A stretch of 64,000 nt of DNA from Linnemannia schmuckeri (Eukaryota > Mortierellomycota > Mortierellomycetes > Mortierellales > Mortierellaceae), in NCBI GenBank assembly GCA_029449235.1, contig JANATG010000013.1, forward strand, positions 868,001 to 932,000, written 5' to 3'. Made by a program: the position numbers and the translations under genes. Every line of letters starts with the position of its first letter. Position 1 is the first letter of the stretch. The notes under the pieces are model-generated. The model was not told the origin of the DNA. It saw only the letters and a program-made list of their open reading frames with translations, and did not search any database. Positions 25,401 through 37,400 of the stretch are shown here, piece by piece.

Positions 25401-25665
25401 AGTAACGGGTCGAAATCTTCAGGCGCAAGGGAGATATCTCGCGTTCTCAGTCTAGGCATGTTCAGGTGGGATATGGAAAGGGGTTCGCAGTGGGATAAAT
25501 AAGATGAGGAGCGAGAAGGAAGAGCAAATGAGAAGGAGGGAGGTGGGAAGAGGAAGCAAGAAAGAAAGCAAAGAAAGAGTGCGGCAAGGGAGCATGAGAA
25601 TAAAAAAACCAAAACAAAGCATTTTTTTTCGAAAATAAAGTTCAGGAGACAGTTATTCCACCCTA
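22403..25665. mobile_element. Candidate Mutator-like element carrying the MULE transposase gene
   Basis: The MULE transposase gene lies between two inverted ends that both start TAGGGTG. The left end reads TAGGGTGAAAAAAT from 22403 on the plus strand. The right end reads TAGGGTGGAATAAC from 25665 on the minus strand. About 11 of the first 13 bases agree. No convincing target duplication flanks them. Borders are tentative and the gene content is firm. Confidence 0.45.
22565..25459 (-). CDS. MULE-type transposase with SWIM zinc finger, frameshifted
   Basis: DDE transposase of the Mutator class. Exons (minus) are 25459-25329, 25228-24780, 24665-24423, 24325-24141, 24047-23852, 23753-23565, 23468-23190 and 23110-22565, about 738 residues. 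The catalytic acids are visible in IACMDSTHR, KFMVDSSVTE and NNLVESWHKTLK, with the family signature FHVVQAWERKL between them. The SWIM finger is CFCMSYVHHCVPCKH, near 23010-23050. An N-terminal basic region (RQYDWSFRFRCRRYR) is probably DNA-binding. The C-terminus is acidic, then coiled. Exon 2 changes frame near 24920-24960: one extra base, or two missing, separates the segment ending DKESG from VHNHGDTPQ. The intron 24422-24324 needs a GC donor to keep phase. Whether it is a live gene, a domesticated one or a recent pseudogene is open; only one frame break was found in 2.2 kb of coding sequence. Confidence 0.82.
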
Positions 25666-26030
25666 TTTGCCGGAAAAATGATCAGCATAGCACTACACAT
25701 TTTCGTGGTGAGCAATGGTGACAAGAAATACAAAAAAAAAAAGATAGATTTCCCGCATTGCAGCCTTGGATTGCATTCATGCGAGATGCATGGTGGCAAC
25801 AGAGCAAAGAAAACATTGGTTCACTCAGCATGATACGACGATCACAGAGCGAAACAGGACAATGGGCGCTATAATACTCTCATTGGCCGCATTATTGCGG
25901 GAAATAAGCATTTAGGAAGGTAGGCAATAAGGCAGCGACACTTTTAAGCTCTACTCTTGCCAATTTCAGCGAACAACACTTCTTTTCAACATTCCTTTCT
26001 TCCAATCCCAAAAGCGCATGTCTCAGCACC
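25460..26030. other. Divergent spacer between the MULE gene and the XPG-Fanzor relic
   Basis: 571 nt between two head-to-head starts. It contains the inner ends of the two inferred elements (25665 and 25857) and short A runs. It holds no gene and could act as a shared bidirectional promoter. Confidence 0.55.
25857..25875 (+). repeat. Left inverted terminal repeat of the XPG-Fanzor element
   Basis: GGACAATGGGCGCTATAAT. It pairs with 30592-30610 on the opposite strand at 16 of 19 positions. Confidence 0.6.
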
Positions 26031-29000
26031 ATGGGGCTCTTCGGCTGGTTCCTTTTCATTCGCCGTAAGGGGTACAACCCTGTTTTGCTGTACAATACCA
26101 TACTCGCCAGCATCCCAACAACCGGACGACGCCGCTTTGATGTCCTCGGCACCCAGTTGCCGCACAATCAGGGATGCCTACTCTAAACATTCTCCGGACG
26201 TCGCCAATAAAATCCTGCAAAAGGAAGTGGACGATTTGGGAACCATCTCAACATGACGCTATACCTCGATGGTCCACAGGCAGTAGAGAAGCAGAACACG
26301 GCCGAGGCACGAAAAGCAGGGAGACTGAAGGCGCTGGACGTTCTTTCGACTAGCATGGACATTTTCGAATCACGAATGGAGGCGGGTCAAAGGATCAGGA
26401 AACAGCAGTTTATCTCCATCAAGAAAAACTTTGCTTCGGCGTTCTATTGGCCCTTGTCGAATCGGCAATAGTTTGCGGAGTACATGAGAGATATCGGCTG
26501 GACTGTCATACTTTGTGATACAGAGCAGATGTTGCTATCGCCCAAGATGCCCAGCTAGGGGACATTATAATCTCCTCGGACAGTGACATGATGGCATCTG
26601 TCCAAACACTTTGGCGACCTGTTTCACGGAATGTCGTTCTTGCCTACTATATGCCGGGACGTCCTCAAGACTATCGAATTCAGTCGAAACCAGCTCGCTG
26701 CACTGGCCATCGTCTCGAGAAATGACTATCAGAGGAACATCTACTCCCTTGGCCCGGCAACCAACTTTTCCATCATCAAGGTCATTGGGTACAGACCAGG
26801 TATAGTTTTGTCAAAAAAGACTTTTATTTGGAGCGTTTCACAACCTCCTTATATTAAATTCTAATCGCTACCTTTTTTCTTTTAAAATAGCTGCTGTTCG
26901 AGACCTCGTGTCGGCGTATCTACAGGATGGCAAGGTCGTAAGAAGGAACACGCAGCAGGAGACCTTTGAAACATCCATGAGAGTGTTTGTCGACCAGCTA
27001 CAGACTCGGATTGAACCTGTAGTAGTTCAGGCTCCTTCTCAAATTGTCTTTGATGCATGTCGTCATCGTTTCGATGATCTGATGCAGAGATACGATCACT
27101 GGAAGCAAACGCAAGGAACTAGGCCCAGGTAATTTGATCGGATGTTTTTAGCTTTTTCGTTCGCTTTTTTGTTTTGATGTGTATCTTACCATTTATTATA
27201 TTTGTTTTGATATAGGTCTTCCCAAAAACATTGTTCGAGTGCGGAAGCCTCGGTCTTTCAATCGGTACAGAACCGTGGAATCCCACACTCTGGTCTCAGG
27301 GTCGTCTCTGCCACAAGCAGCCCCAGTCCCACAGGAACACGACACACCTTCGGTTGCAGCACAACAGGACGACGGTCATCCACCTCTCAACAGGATCAGA
27401 ATTCCCCGAAACCGCGCCCGATTCTCGTTCAAAGAAAGAACCAGGAAAACAGTACATGATCCGCCAAAGATGAAACAGTTTGTTCTGAAACACTACAAGA
27501 AATATCCCACAACAACCACCGATCAGGCCTCCAGCATCAAATCCAAGGCCAAAGCGGAAAAGGACTCCACTGTTGCCAAGAAGCCACCAGGCACAAAGGG
27601 CAAGAAGGGACTTGTGCGTTCTATGGCATGGTACCATCTAACAGTGACGCTCGAGACCGGGACGCTAGCCGCCAACACCAAGAGGGTTTTTATTCCATCA
27701 TCCGCGCCCGCCTCCTCCAAGCCAGCAACAGTCATGCCTGGGTCGACTATGCCAACTACAACAATGCCCGCACCTTCGACGCCCGCCTTGGACCGCCCCG
27801 ATCTACAGCGGCTCGTGATGGAGTGTCTTCAAGAGGCTACTCATCTTGCAGCGGGTATCAAACGGGAGGCTCAGTGACTCGTAGGTCAGTTTGTCGAGGC
27901 CATGGGCAAGAAGATGGATGCTGCCGAAATGAAGTTGATGACCGAGTGTCAGTCCTCTACAGACTCTATGAATGACACAGATCAGGTCAGGAAGCAGGTC
28001 GCGGCTAGGAGAGATGCCATATCCGACGATGAGCGTAGGATTCTTTACCATCTATGCGAACGCATCAAGCCCGAGGAGGACAATGGTGAGGATGAAGGGG
28101 ATTGCGGGAAGACGAACAGTCAGAATAACAACGACATCGACGACAAAGACGATCATATTCAGACCGTTTTCTCCGGTCCTTCCTCACGTTTCTGTATTCG
28201 GGAAACTATCCCCAAATAAGGGGCAAAACAGCCGAAAGCCTTACCGAGAACATTGGAATTATCCCCACAGTCAACACCCTCCTCAACTGGCTTGTCGACC
28301 GAAAGTTATACCACCCACCTCGGTCGCGCGGCGAGATCGATGTTCACATGCCCTTTACTCCTAACTTCTTGGTGCAATCGGTGTCTGGCCAACTAGCCTT
28401 GGAACTCAAGAAAATCTACAGAAATGGGACGTTTGATCTCTAGAAGAAGGTATGCATTGAAGTGTTTTTTTTCCCCTGTCGCTACTATGTTTTCAAATTC
28501 TTATCTTCAAAAAAAAAAAAAAAATACAAAAATTCTAATGATTGTTTTCTTTCATTATAGGCTGAGGCTATAAAGAAGAAAGGGATCATGGGAGCGACCG
28601 TCGACATCCAGATTCGAGAAGATATTTCAGCGGCTGAGAACTTTCTCCACCTTAACAAACTCACCAACAACAGCCGCAAGATCGCTCCATTCACCGCTTT
28701 CCATCAATCTTTTATGTAGTTCTCCGAACGGGAGCTTGCCTCATTCTTTTGGACGCGGAAGTTGTTAAGGGAGAGACTGGAAGAGTTGGCTCTTCAGGAT
28801 CATACGCACATGACGTGAACGAACGATCTCGATACATGGATTGGTGGGAAAGAGCCCGGATACATCATAAAGCACTTCATCTGTGACGTGGCGTCCCAAG
28901 GACTAACGAGTCACCAGAAGAAAAAGGCGGGGCACCGAGCTGCTGTCAAGTTGTTATCATTGAGCGAGATCAGAGCTCACCTGGATGTTGTCAAGGACAA

Positions 29001-30504
29001 GAACCTCGACCCGTTGAAATATGCGTTGAACCACGATAAACGAGGATACGTGTTGAGGGGCTCTATTAGGACAAATGGCTTCCGTGTATAGCTTCTCGCC
29101 TTTAAGCTGCGGGAACTGCAGGATGTTCGTTATCGGTGACTGTCAGTGGACCGTCTGCCTGAGAGGCTGACATCCACGGTGGGAGGTACAGACTACTACC
29201 TCCAGGAGATCCGGAACGTCATCACCAGCAAGGAGGACATTGAGCGATACTGGCCCGGGAAAACTATCGAGGATATCAGGACCCTAACGTTAGATAGTGG
29301 GCAGGCTTGCATCTTTGGAGCATTCGCGCATCTGCCCGCCGAGTTGTCAACCAAGTCTAAAGGCAAGGAGCGTGTCAAGAACGATTTGCCTATGGAAGGC
29401 ATCAGTGTCACCAACCAACAGCCAGCAGTCGGAGCCGTTGTTCAAGAGCCATCACTCCCCACCACAGCACAAGAATCAACAACGAGCGCGCCCGGGCTAT
29501 CGCCAAGGCCAGTATTCTATAACCTCGTTGTTAAGAGCAAAGTGGTCTACCAGCCTAACTTTCGGTTCCGGAGGTGGTTAGAGAACGAAAAGAAGGCGAT
29601 CCCGGATGATGAGGACGAGTCAGTCCTTGACATTGAGACCAGATTGCCTCCTCTCAAAGGACAAGAGGCGAGTGTCGTCAACTACATCAAGGAGCTCGAG
29701 TCGGTTGAGACACGTTTACTGGAGTTCTATTCTGGAGGGGACAATCGATATGACAGGCATGTTTGGGACATGGAGCGTGCGAGACATGTTGAATTTTAAT
29801 TGATGGCAGATCAGCTCTTGAAGATTGTGGGTGGTGGAATTGGTATCCGCTACAATCCATCAAAACCAGTTCTCATTGGCATCGGACTAGGCCAGTTCTC
29901 GACAAAGTCCGGGCTCAGCTCCCTCCACTCATCGTTCCTGACGTACTTTATCCAAAAGGTAAACATTGCTTCATGAGTGTTGTTTACCAATCAGCAAATA
30001 TACTCCTCTCTACCCTATACATATGCAAATAACTAATGTACATATACTTTATTTAGGCCTGATCTCTTGGGTACCTGGTGATGGGGCTGAATGAATTCTA
30101 CACGTAAGAAGTGCCCTGGATGTGGACTGTTTGTGTGCCAAGTCGACATGCGACGCTTTTACTGCCCACACTGCCATGTATATCATCATCGAGACACCAT
30201 GGCGGCAGAGAACATGGGAAACATCATCCAGGGATACCTTGTGCACCAAGAACGCCCCGATTACCTCCACCCCGTGGCCGAGGATGGCTCCCTTCCTTGG
30301 AAGGCGAAGCGTGACGATGAAGCAAGTTCGAACTCGAGCAGTTCCGGGACCACCACCACCACCACCACCACCGCTGGCAGCGTCCCAAGTACGGCCTCGA
30401 ACAGCACCACCAACAGCGCCAATCCGGCTAAAGGACGCCGCAAGAGAACGGCGACTACCTCGGGCGCAGATGAGCAGCGGCCTGAAAAGGCGTCCAGAAA
30501 TTAG
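26031..30504 (+). pseudogene. Decayed XPG/FEN1-like PIN nuclease fused to a Fanzor/TnpB-like RuvC nuclease
   Basis: A single gene track of about 1,300 codons in the same order and strand. It begins MGLFGWF with KGYNPVLLY (XPG-N-like), then LYLDGP at 26253 and the XPG-I signature DVAIAQDAQ with SSDSDMM at 26525-26593. A basic, Pro-rich linker follows (27220-27880). The TnpB/Fanzor part shows a RuvC-I-like TLDSGQACIFGAF (Asp 29293), the stretch IGLGQFSTKSGLSSLH, RuvC-II GLNEFYT (Glu 30093), a zinc ribbon CPGC/CPHC (30112-30174) and RuvC-III HRDTMAAENM (Asp 30193). Ser/Thr-rich and basic tails follow. Introns fall near 26801-26890, 27129-27216, 28450-28560 and 29959-30056. It is broken by in-frame stops (26469, 27875, 28441, 28717, 28816, 29089, 29137, 29797, 30060) and frame changes near 26157, 26245, 26525, 26655, 28170 and 30105. 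The RuvC acids survive. Domain calls are firm; their native fusion is inferred from this one copy and from memory of related fungal proteins. Confidence 0.83.
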
Positions 30505-31467
30505 ACTAGTTTTAGTTCAGCATGTTCGTACACATGCATTAGTGCAGGTAGGGGGGCAGTGGATGCTATAATGAGTCGTTTCGGTGACGTAATCATGGCA
30601 CCCATTGTCCCCCAGCCTTTTGATTCTTGATATTTTTCTGTCACGCATCCAGCCCATATCGGCCTCGCCACCTCTTGCTTTATATATTTGCATTTTTTTT
30701 ATTCGTATCCCACACACACTCTTTCTCCTTTCCTTCTTTTCCTCTTCATCCCGCCTCCTTCTTCTTTCTCACCCTCCCTTCATTACACACACACTTTCCT
30801 TCCTACCCTTCAACAAATACAACAGGAAACGAACCACTGTTGTTTGGTTAATCAACAACCAAGAGAGAAAAAAAAACCAGATCAGCGGTCGACACCTGTA
30901 AGAAACAACAAAAGCACAACAACAAAAACACAAGATCTACTCAAAACCAATATCGCTTCAATACAACCAAAAAAAAACACGACTCTAACTCGACAACCAT
31001 CGACATCGCTTTTAGGCCCAACACCCAAGATCGTCTTTCTCTGTCGTGCCCCAACCAAGCTCTGTCTGCTTCCTAATCTAGTCTGGATTGCGCATCGTAA
31101 GGCAACAAACAAAAAAAAAAACGGTGGCGCGTCTCAAGAAACTCTTTTTTTTCCTTACAGGCGCAATATTCGGCCACCCGACCCATTTTTTTTTACTTAC
31201 GCTTGTATTCGCTCTGCCTGATTGTAGACAGTTCTCGGTCCTCGGTCAACTCGACAAAACACTACCACCCATCCAGAACCTCGTTTTTTGGATTGTACTT
31301 TTTTCTTTCTTTTTTTTTGTATTTTACTCTGTCGATAAAGGTGAGTACCATCTATACCGTGATCAGATCAAGATTGCGTTCAGGGCACACACACATAACT
31401 AGGCATCTACCGGCCAAGAAGCCTAACTCCCGCAGAAACACTCCCTCACTCAACTGATAGCGTCAAC
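30505..31467 (+). other. Element tail, then BRR2 promoter and 5' leader with two candidate introns
   Basis: The first 106 nt belong to the mobile element. TTATATAT near 30680 may be the BRR2 TATA element, followed by a CT-rich leader. Two good splice pairs lie before the BRR2 ATG. One is GTAAGA at 30897 with CTTACAG ending at 31160. The other is GTGAGT at 31341 with AACTAG ending at 31402. Their removal gives a short spliced leader. No upstream protein gene is supported. Confidence 0.5.
30592..30610 (-). repeat. Right inverted terminal repeat of the XPG-Fanzor element
   Basis: Reverse complement reads GGACAATGGGTGCCATGAT, matching the left end at 25857 except for three transitions. Confidence 0.6.
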
Positions 31468-34400
31468 ATGGCCGATAAAGTAGCCAAGGACCAGCAATAC
31501 CAGTATGCACTCAACTCCAACTTGGTGCTCCACTCAAATCGGTCTGACAACCCACGTAGAGGAAATGAACCCACAGGAGAGGCCGAGTCTCTGTACGGTC
31601 GTATCGACCCTAAGGAGTTTGGTAGCAGGGCAATGAGAGACACAGCCAAGGTCGACGAGGCTAAAAAGAAAAAGTCCGAGCCTACCGAGAAGGACTTGGA
31701 GAGGCGCAAGAAGCGAGCAGAGGACAAGGCGCTCCGGAGTGCCTATGGCTACTCTTCCGTCTTGGCAGCTACAGAGGATCGCGAGAGTGGCGGATACAGA
31801 CCTAGGACGAGGGAAACACGACAGACCTACGAACTGATCCTGACGTTTGTCCAGCGTTATCTCGGAGACGTCGCACATGATATTGTCCGGAGTGCCGGTG
31901 ACATTGTCCTGGAGATCCTTCACACCGACACCCTCAAGGATTTCGACAAGAAAAAGGGCGTCGAGGAAGTCCTGGGCCCCGTCGACTCAGATCAGTTCTC
32001 GGTTCTTCTCAACCTCGGTAAAAAGATTACTGACTACGCACCAGGCACCGAGGAGACGAGCGCTGTCGGTCAAGACGGAGAGGTCAAGAACGTTGGCGAT
32101 ATCGACGAACAATACGGAGTCGCTGTCGTCTTTGACGAGGAGGAAGAGGAGGAGGACATTTACTCCTTGCACTCCGAGTCTGAGCACGAGGACGAGGACA
32201 CTGGTTTGGATACTGCTCAGGATGTGGTCGTCGGCGGCGCAGGAAAGGCCAACCAGGAGGAAGAGGAAGCTATGGAGGTCGACGAGGACGTCGCTGTCCG
32301 TGTCGGGGCAACAGAGGCCAAGGTCGACACATCAAAGAAGCTGCAGCCTCACCAGGTTGACGCCTACTGGTTGCAACGTTTCATCGCCACATTCTACAAG
32401 GACGAGATTGTTGCCCAGGAAAAGACAGATGCCGCGATGGAGATCATTGCCTCCGAGACGATCAACATGCGCGACTGCGAGAACGAGCTAATGGCATTGT
32501 TCGACTACGATAAGTTCGAGCTCGTCAGCATGCTCACCAGGAACCGCGAGGTCATCGTCTGGTGCACACGCCTCGGAAAGGCCAGCGAGCAAGAGCGTGC
32601 TGAGATCGAGGGCAAGATGAGAGAGATCGGACTGGATTGGATTATTAAGGACCTGGGCCATCAGACAGGGAAAAAGTCCGACTTGCGTCGTCGTGGCGCA
32701 GGACAGGCTCCAACTGCTGCTGGACCTACCGCCGTCTTACCCAAGGAGAAGGGACCCGCTCCTACCACCTCTGCTCCTCGCCAGCTGATCGATTTGGAGT
32801 CCATGGCCTTTGCTCAGGGCTCACATTTGATGTCCAATAAGAGTGTGCATGTTCCCGAAGGATCTTTCCGTCGCCAGAAGAAGGGATACGAGGAGGTTCA
32901 CGTTCCACAGCCCAAGAAGCCCACAACTGACCGTCCCCTCAAGGGCAAGGACGAGCTTCCAGCATGGATTCAGGATTGCTTCCCCCACGGGTTGAACCAG
33001 ATCCAGACTGCCGTCTACGATGTTGCCTATGGTTCGGACGAGAACATGTTGCTTTGCGCTCCCACTGGAGCTGGTAAAACCAACTGTGCCATGCTCACAG
33101 TCTTGAACGAGATCGAGAAGCACCGTGACCCAGAGACAGGGGTGATTGACAAGGACAACTTCAAGGTCGTCTACATTGCCCCCATGAAGGCCTTGGTCCA
33201 GGAGATGGTCGAGAACTTTGGCAAGCGTCTGGCGCCCTTTGGACTTTCGGTTCAGGAATTGACAGGAGATCGTCAGATGAACAAGCAGCAGATTGCCGAG
33301 ACTCAGATGATCGTTACCACCCCCGAAAAGTGGGATATTATTACCCGCAAGGCCACCGACAGGAGCTATACTAACTTGGTCCGCCTCATCATCATTGACG
33401 AGATCCATTTGCTGCACGACGATCGTGGTCCCGTTCTGGAGTCTATCGTCGCCCGTACTTTGCGCCATATGGAGCAGTCTCAGGAGCTGATCCGCTTGGT
33501 CGGTCTTTCCGCTACGCTTCCCAACTATATCGATGTCGCCACCTTCTTGCGTGTCGACACCAACCGCGGAATGTTCCACTTTGACGGCACCTGGAGACCT
33601 TGCCCCTTGAAGCAAGAGTTCATCGGTATCACGGAGAAGAAGGCCATCAAGCGTTTCCAAGTCATGAACGAGGTCACCTACGAAAAGGTTATGGAGCATG
33701 TGGTCCAACCCGAAGGCGACCAGGTACTGATCTTTGTCCACTCTCGCAAGGAGACCGCCAAGACCGCCCAGGCCATTCGCGACATGGCTTTGGAGAAGGA
33801 TACGATCGCACATTTCGCCAGACCCGACGGTGGTGCCCGTGAGATTTTGTTGTCAGAAGCTGAACAAGCATCCGACCCGGCCTTGAAGGACATTCTCCCT
33901 TACGGTTTCGCTACCCATCACGCCGGTATGACTCGCCCTGATCGCGAGGCCGTCGAGGAGCTTTTCATGGCTGGCCACATCAAGGTTCTCGTTTCGACCG
34001 CCACCCTAGCTTGGGGTGTCAACTTGCCCGCTCACACAGTCATTATCAAGGGAACTCAGGTCTACTCGCCCGAGAAGGGTCGTTGGGCCGAGCTGTCCCC
34101 TCAGGATGTTCTCCAAATGTTGGGTCGTGCCGGTCGTCCTCAGTTCGATGAGTTTGGTGAGGGTATTATTATCACCAACCACTCTGAACTGCAGTACTAC
34201 TTGTCGTTGATGAATCAGCAGCTGCCCATCGAGTCCCAGTTCGTCACCAAGCTTGCCGATAACCTGAATGCCGAAATTGTCCTCGGAACCATCAAGAACC
34301 GCGATGAGGCCGTTCAATGGCTTGGATACACCTACCTCTATGTCCGCATGCTCCGCAACCCATCCTTGTACGGTGTTTCTCCCGACGATCTAGACGACGA

Positions 34401-37400
34401 CCCTTACCTGCAAAAGAAGCGTGTCGACATTATTCACTCTGCGGCGACTATTTTGGACAAGTGCAACATGATCAAGTACGATAAGCGCACAGGAAAGTTC
34501 CAGGGCACAGAGCTCGGACGCATTGCCTCGCACTACTACGTCTCTCACAACTCCATGGCTACCTACAATCAGCACTTGAAGCCCATGATGTCGCACATTG
34601 AGCTCTTCCGCGTCTTCTCGCTCAGTGACGAGTTCAAGTATATCCCTGTTCGTGAGGAGGAAAAGGCCGAACTCCAGAAGTGGCTCGAGCAGGTCCCTGT
34701 CCCAGTCAAGGAGAGTATTGAGGAACCCACCGCCAAGATCAATGTCCTTTTGCAGTCGTACATTTCGCAGCTCAAGCTGGAAGGATTCGCTTTAGTCAGC
34801 GACATGGTCTATGTCACCCAGAGCAGTGGCCGTATCCTGCGCGCCATCTTTGAAATTTGTCTCCGTCGCGGTTGGGCACAGCTCACTCGCAAGGCTTTGG
34901 ATCTCTGCAAGATGGTTGAGAAGCGTCAGTGGCTCTCGATGACCCCTCTCCGTCAGTTCAAGGGAATCAACCCAGAACTGATCAAGAAGATTGAGCGCAA
35001 GGAGTTTGAGTGGGTCCGCTACTTTGACCTTTCCTCCCAGGAGATTGGCGAACTCGTCGGTGTCCCTAAGGCCGGTAAGCTTCTCGAGCGCTATGTGCAC
35101 GAATTCCCCAAGCTGGATCTCCAGTCCCACGTCCAGCCCCTGACTCGCTCGATCCTCAAGGTTGAGCTCACAATCACGCCCGACTTCAAGTGGGACGAGA
35201 AGGTGCACGGTACAGCAGAGGCATTCTGGATTCTGGTCGAGGATGTCGATGGTGAGATGATCCTGCACCAGGAGTCTTTCATCCTGAAGCAACAGTACGC
35301 CGAGGAGGAGCACTTGATGACTTTCACCGTCCCCCTGTTCGACCCTCTTCCTCCCAACTACTTTGTCAGCATCGTTTCCGACCGCTGGTTGCACTCGGAG
35401 ACCCGTTTCCCTATCTCGTTCAAGCATCTGATCTTGCCCGAGAAGTACCCTCCCCACACCGAGCTTCTGGATCTCCAGCCTCTTCCGGTCACCGCCCTGC
35501 GTAACCGCGAGTTTGAGGAGATCTTTTCTCAGACCCTAAGCAAGTTCAACCCCATCCAGACCCAGACTTTCAACACCCTCTACACCCTCGATGATAACGT
35601 ATTTGTTGGTGCCCCCACTGGATCCGGCAAGACCATTTGCGCCGAGTTTGCCATGATGCGTCAGTGGAACAAAAAGCCTGTCAAGGGAGTCAGGGGTCGC
35701 ATCGTCTACATTGCACCTCACCAGGAGGTTGTGGATGCCCGTCGTCAAGAGTGGCACGCCAAGTTTGGAGACGTCCAGGGAGGCAAGACGATTTTGTCGC
35801 TGACTGGAGAGACGAGTGCGGATTTGAAGATTCTGGAGCGTGGCGATGTGATCTTGGCTACCCCTGGTCAATGGGACGTGATCTCTCGCCGTTGGAAGCA
35901 GCGCAAGAATGTCCAGACTGTCCAGCTCTTTATTGCCGACGAGCTGCACATGATCGGAGGCGATATTGGCCCTACTTACGAGGTCATCGTCTCTAGGATG
36001 CGTTACATTGCCTCGCAGGTCGAGAGCAAGATCCGCATTGTCGCTTTGAGCACATCGCTGGCCAACGCTCGTGACCTCGGCGAGTGGATCGGAGCCACCA
36101 GTCACTCTGTGTTCAACTTCCACCCCATGGTTCGCCCTCTTCCTTTGGATGTCCATATCCAGAGCTACACCATCCCTCACTTTGCTTCCTGGATGATCGC
36201 CATGGCCAAGCCTACCTACACTGCCATTACGGCCCACTCGTCCGAGAAGCCCGCCATTGTGTTTGTACCCTCAAGGAAGCAGTGCCGCCTCACTGTTACA
36301 GAGCTATTGATCCTCTGCGCTGCCGATGACACACCCAAGCGCTTCCTCCACTGCGAGGAGGATGTATTGAAAGCACATCTGGAACATGTTCAGGATTCAG
36401 CTTTGGCGTCAGCACTGGAATACGGAATCGGATTCTTTCACGAGGCTCTGAGCAAGAGCGACAAGCGCGTGGTGGAGAAACTGTTCGAATCGGGTGCTAT
36501 CCAGGTCGTTGTTGCCTCAAGAGACACATGCTGGGGCATTCCCTTGAGCTCCTACATGGTTGTCATTATGGGAACTCAGTACTATGATGGCAAGGACCAT
36601 CGTTATGCCGACTACCCTACGACGGACGTTCTCCAGATGATGGGCCGTGCTTGCCGCCCTCAGGAAGACGAGTCGAGCCGCTGTGTCCTCATGTGTCAGT
36701 CCAACAGGAAGGAGTTTTACAAGAAGTTCTTGTTCGAGGCCTTACCCGTGGAATCGCACTTGGACCACTTCTTACACGACCACTTCAACGCAGAGATTGT
36801 GACCAAGACGATCGAGAACAAGCAGGATGCCGTCGACTATCTCACATGGACCTTCCTCTACAGACGTATGGCTCAGAATCCCAACTACTACAACCTCCAA
36901 GGCGTGACACACCGTCATCTGTCAGACCATTTGTCGGAGCTGGTCGAGACGACGATCAACGATTTGGTCACGTCGAAGTGTATTGCTATCGAGGACGAGA
37001 TGGACGTGTCGCCGCTGAACCTGGGTATGATTGCCGCCTACTATAACATCAACTTTTCGACGGTCGAGTTATTCAGTTCCAGTTTGACGCCCACGACCAA
37101 GCTGAAGGGACTGTTGGAGATTATTTCGACTGCCGCCGAATACGAGTCGATCCCTATCCGCCACCACGAGGACCAGGTCTTGAAGCGTATCTACGAGCGT
37201 CTCCCCGTCAAGTTGAGCAACGTCAAGTTCAACAGCCCGCATCACAAGGCCAACATTCTATTGCAGGCACACTTTTCCCGTACCCAGTTACCTGCAGATC
37301 TGGCTTCTGACCAGGCCTTGGTGGTTGGGCAGGTGATTCCTCTGTTGCAGGCCTGTGTTGATGTTATTTCGTCGAACGGATGGTTGCCTCCCGCATTGGC

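Larger units (their letters stand above)
25857..30610. mobile_element. Candidate element carrying the XPG-Fanzor gene
   Basis: Inverted ends GGACAATGGG at 25857 (plus) and from 30610 (minus) bracket the decayed gene. They leave 174 nt before its ATG and 106 nt after its stop. The ends match 16 of 19 bases and all three mismatches are transitions. No target duplication is evident, so the outer borders may lie a few bases away. Confidence 0.55.

Noticed and set aside
25657..25875. Target-site duplications flanking the inferred elements
   Set aside because: Compared flanks at 22395-22402 with 25666-25673, and at 25849-25856 with 30611-30618. No matching direct repeat was found.
32821..33813. 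330-codon minus-strand ORF inside BRR2
   Set aside because: Antisense shadow of the helicase cassette with no independent motif.
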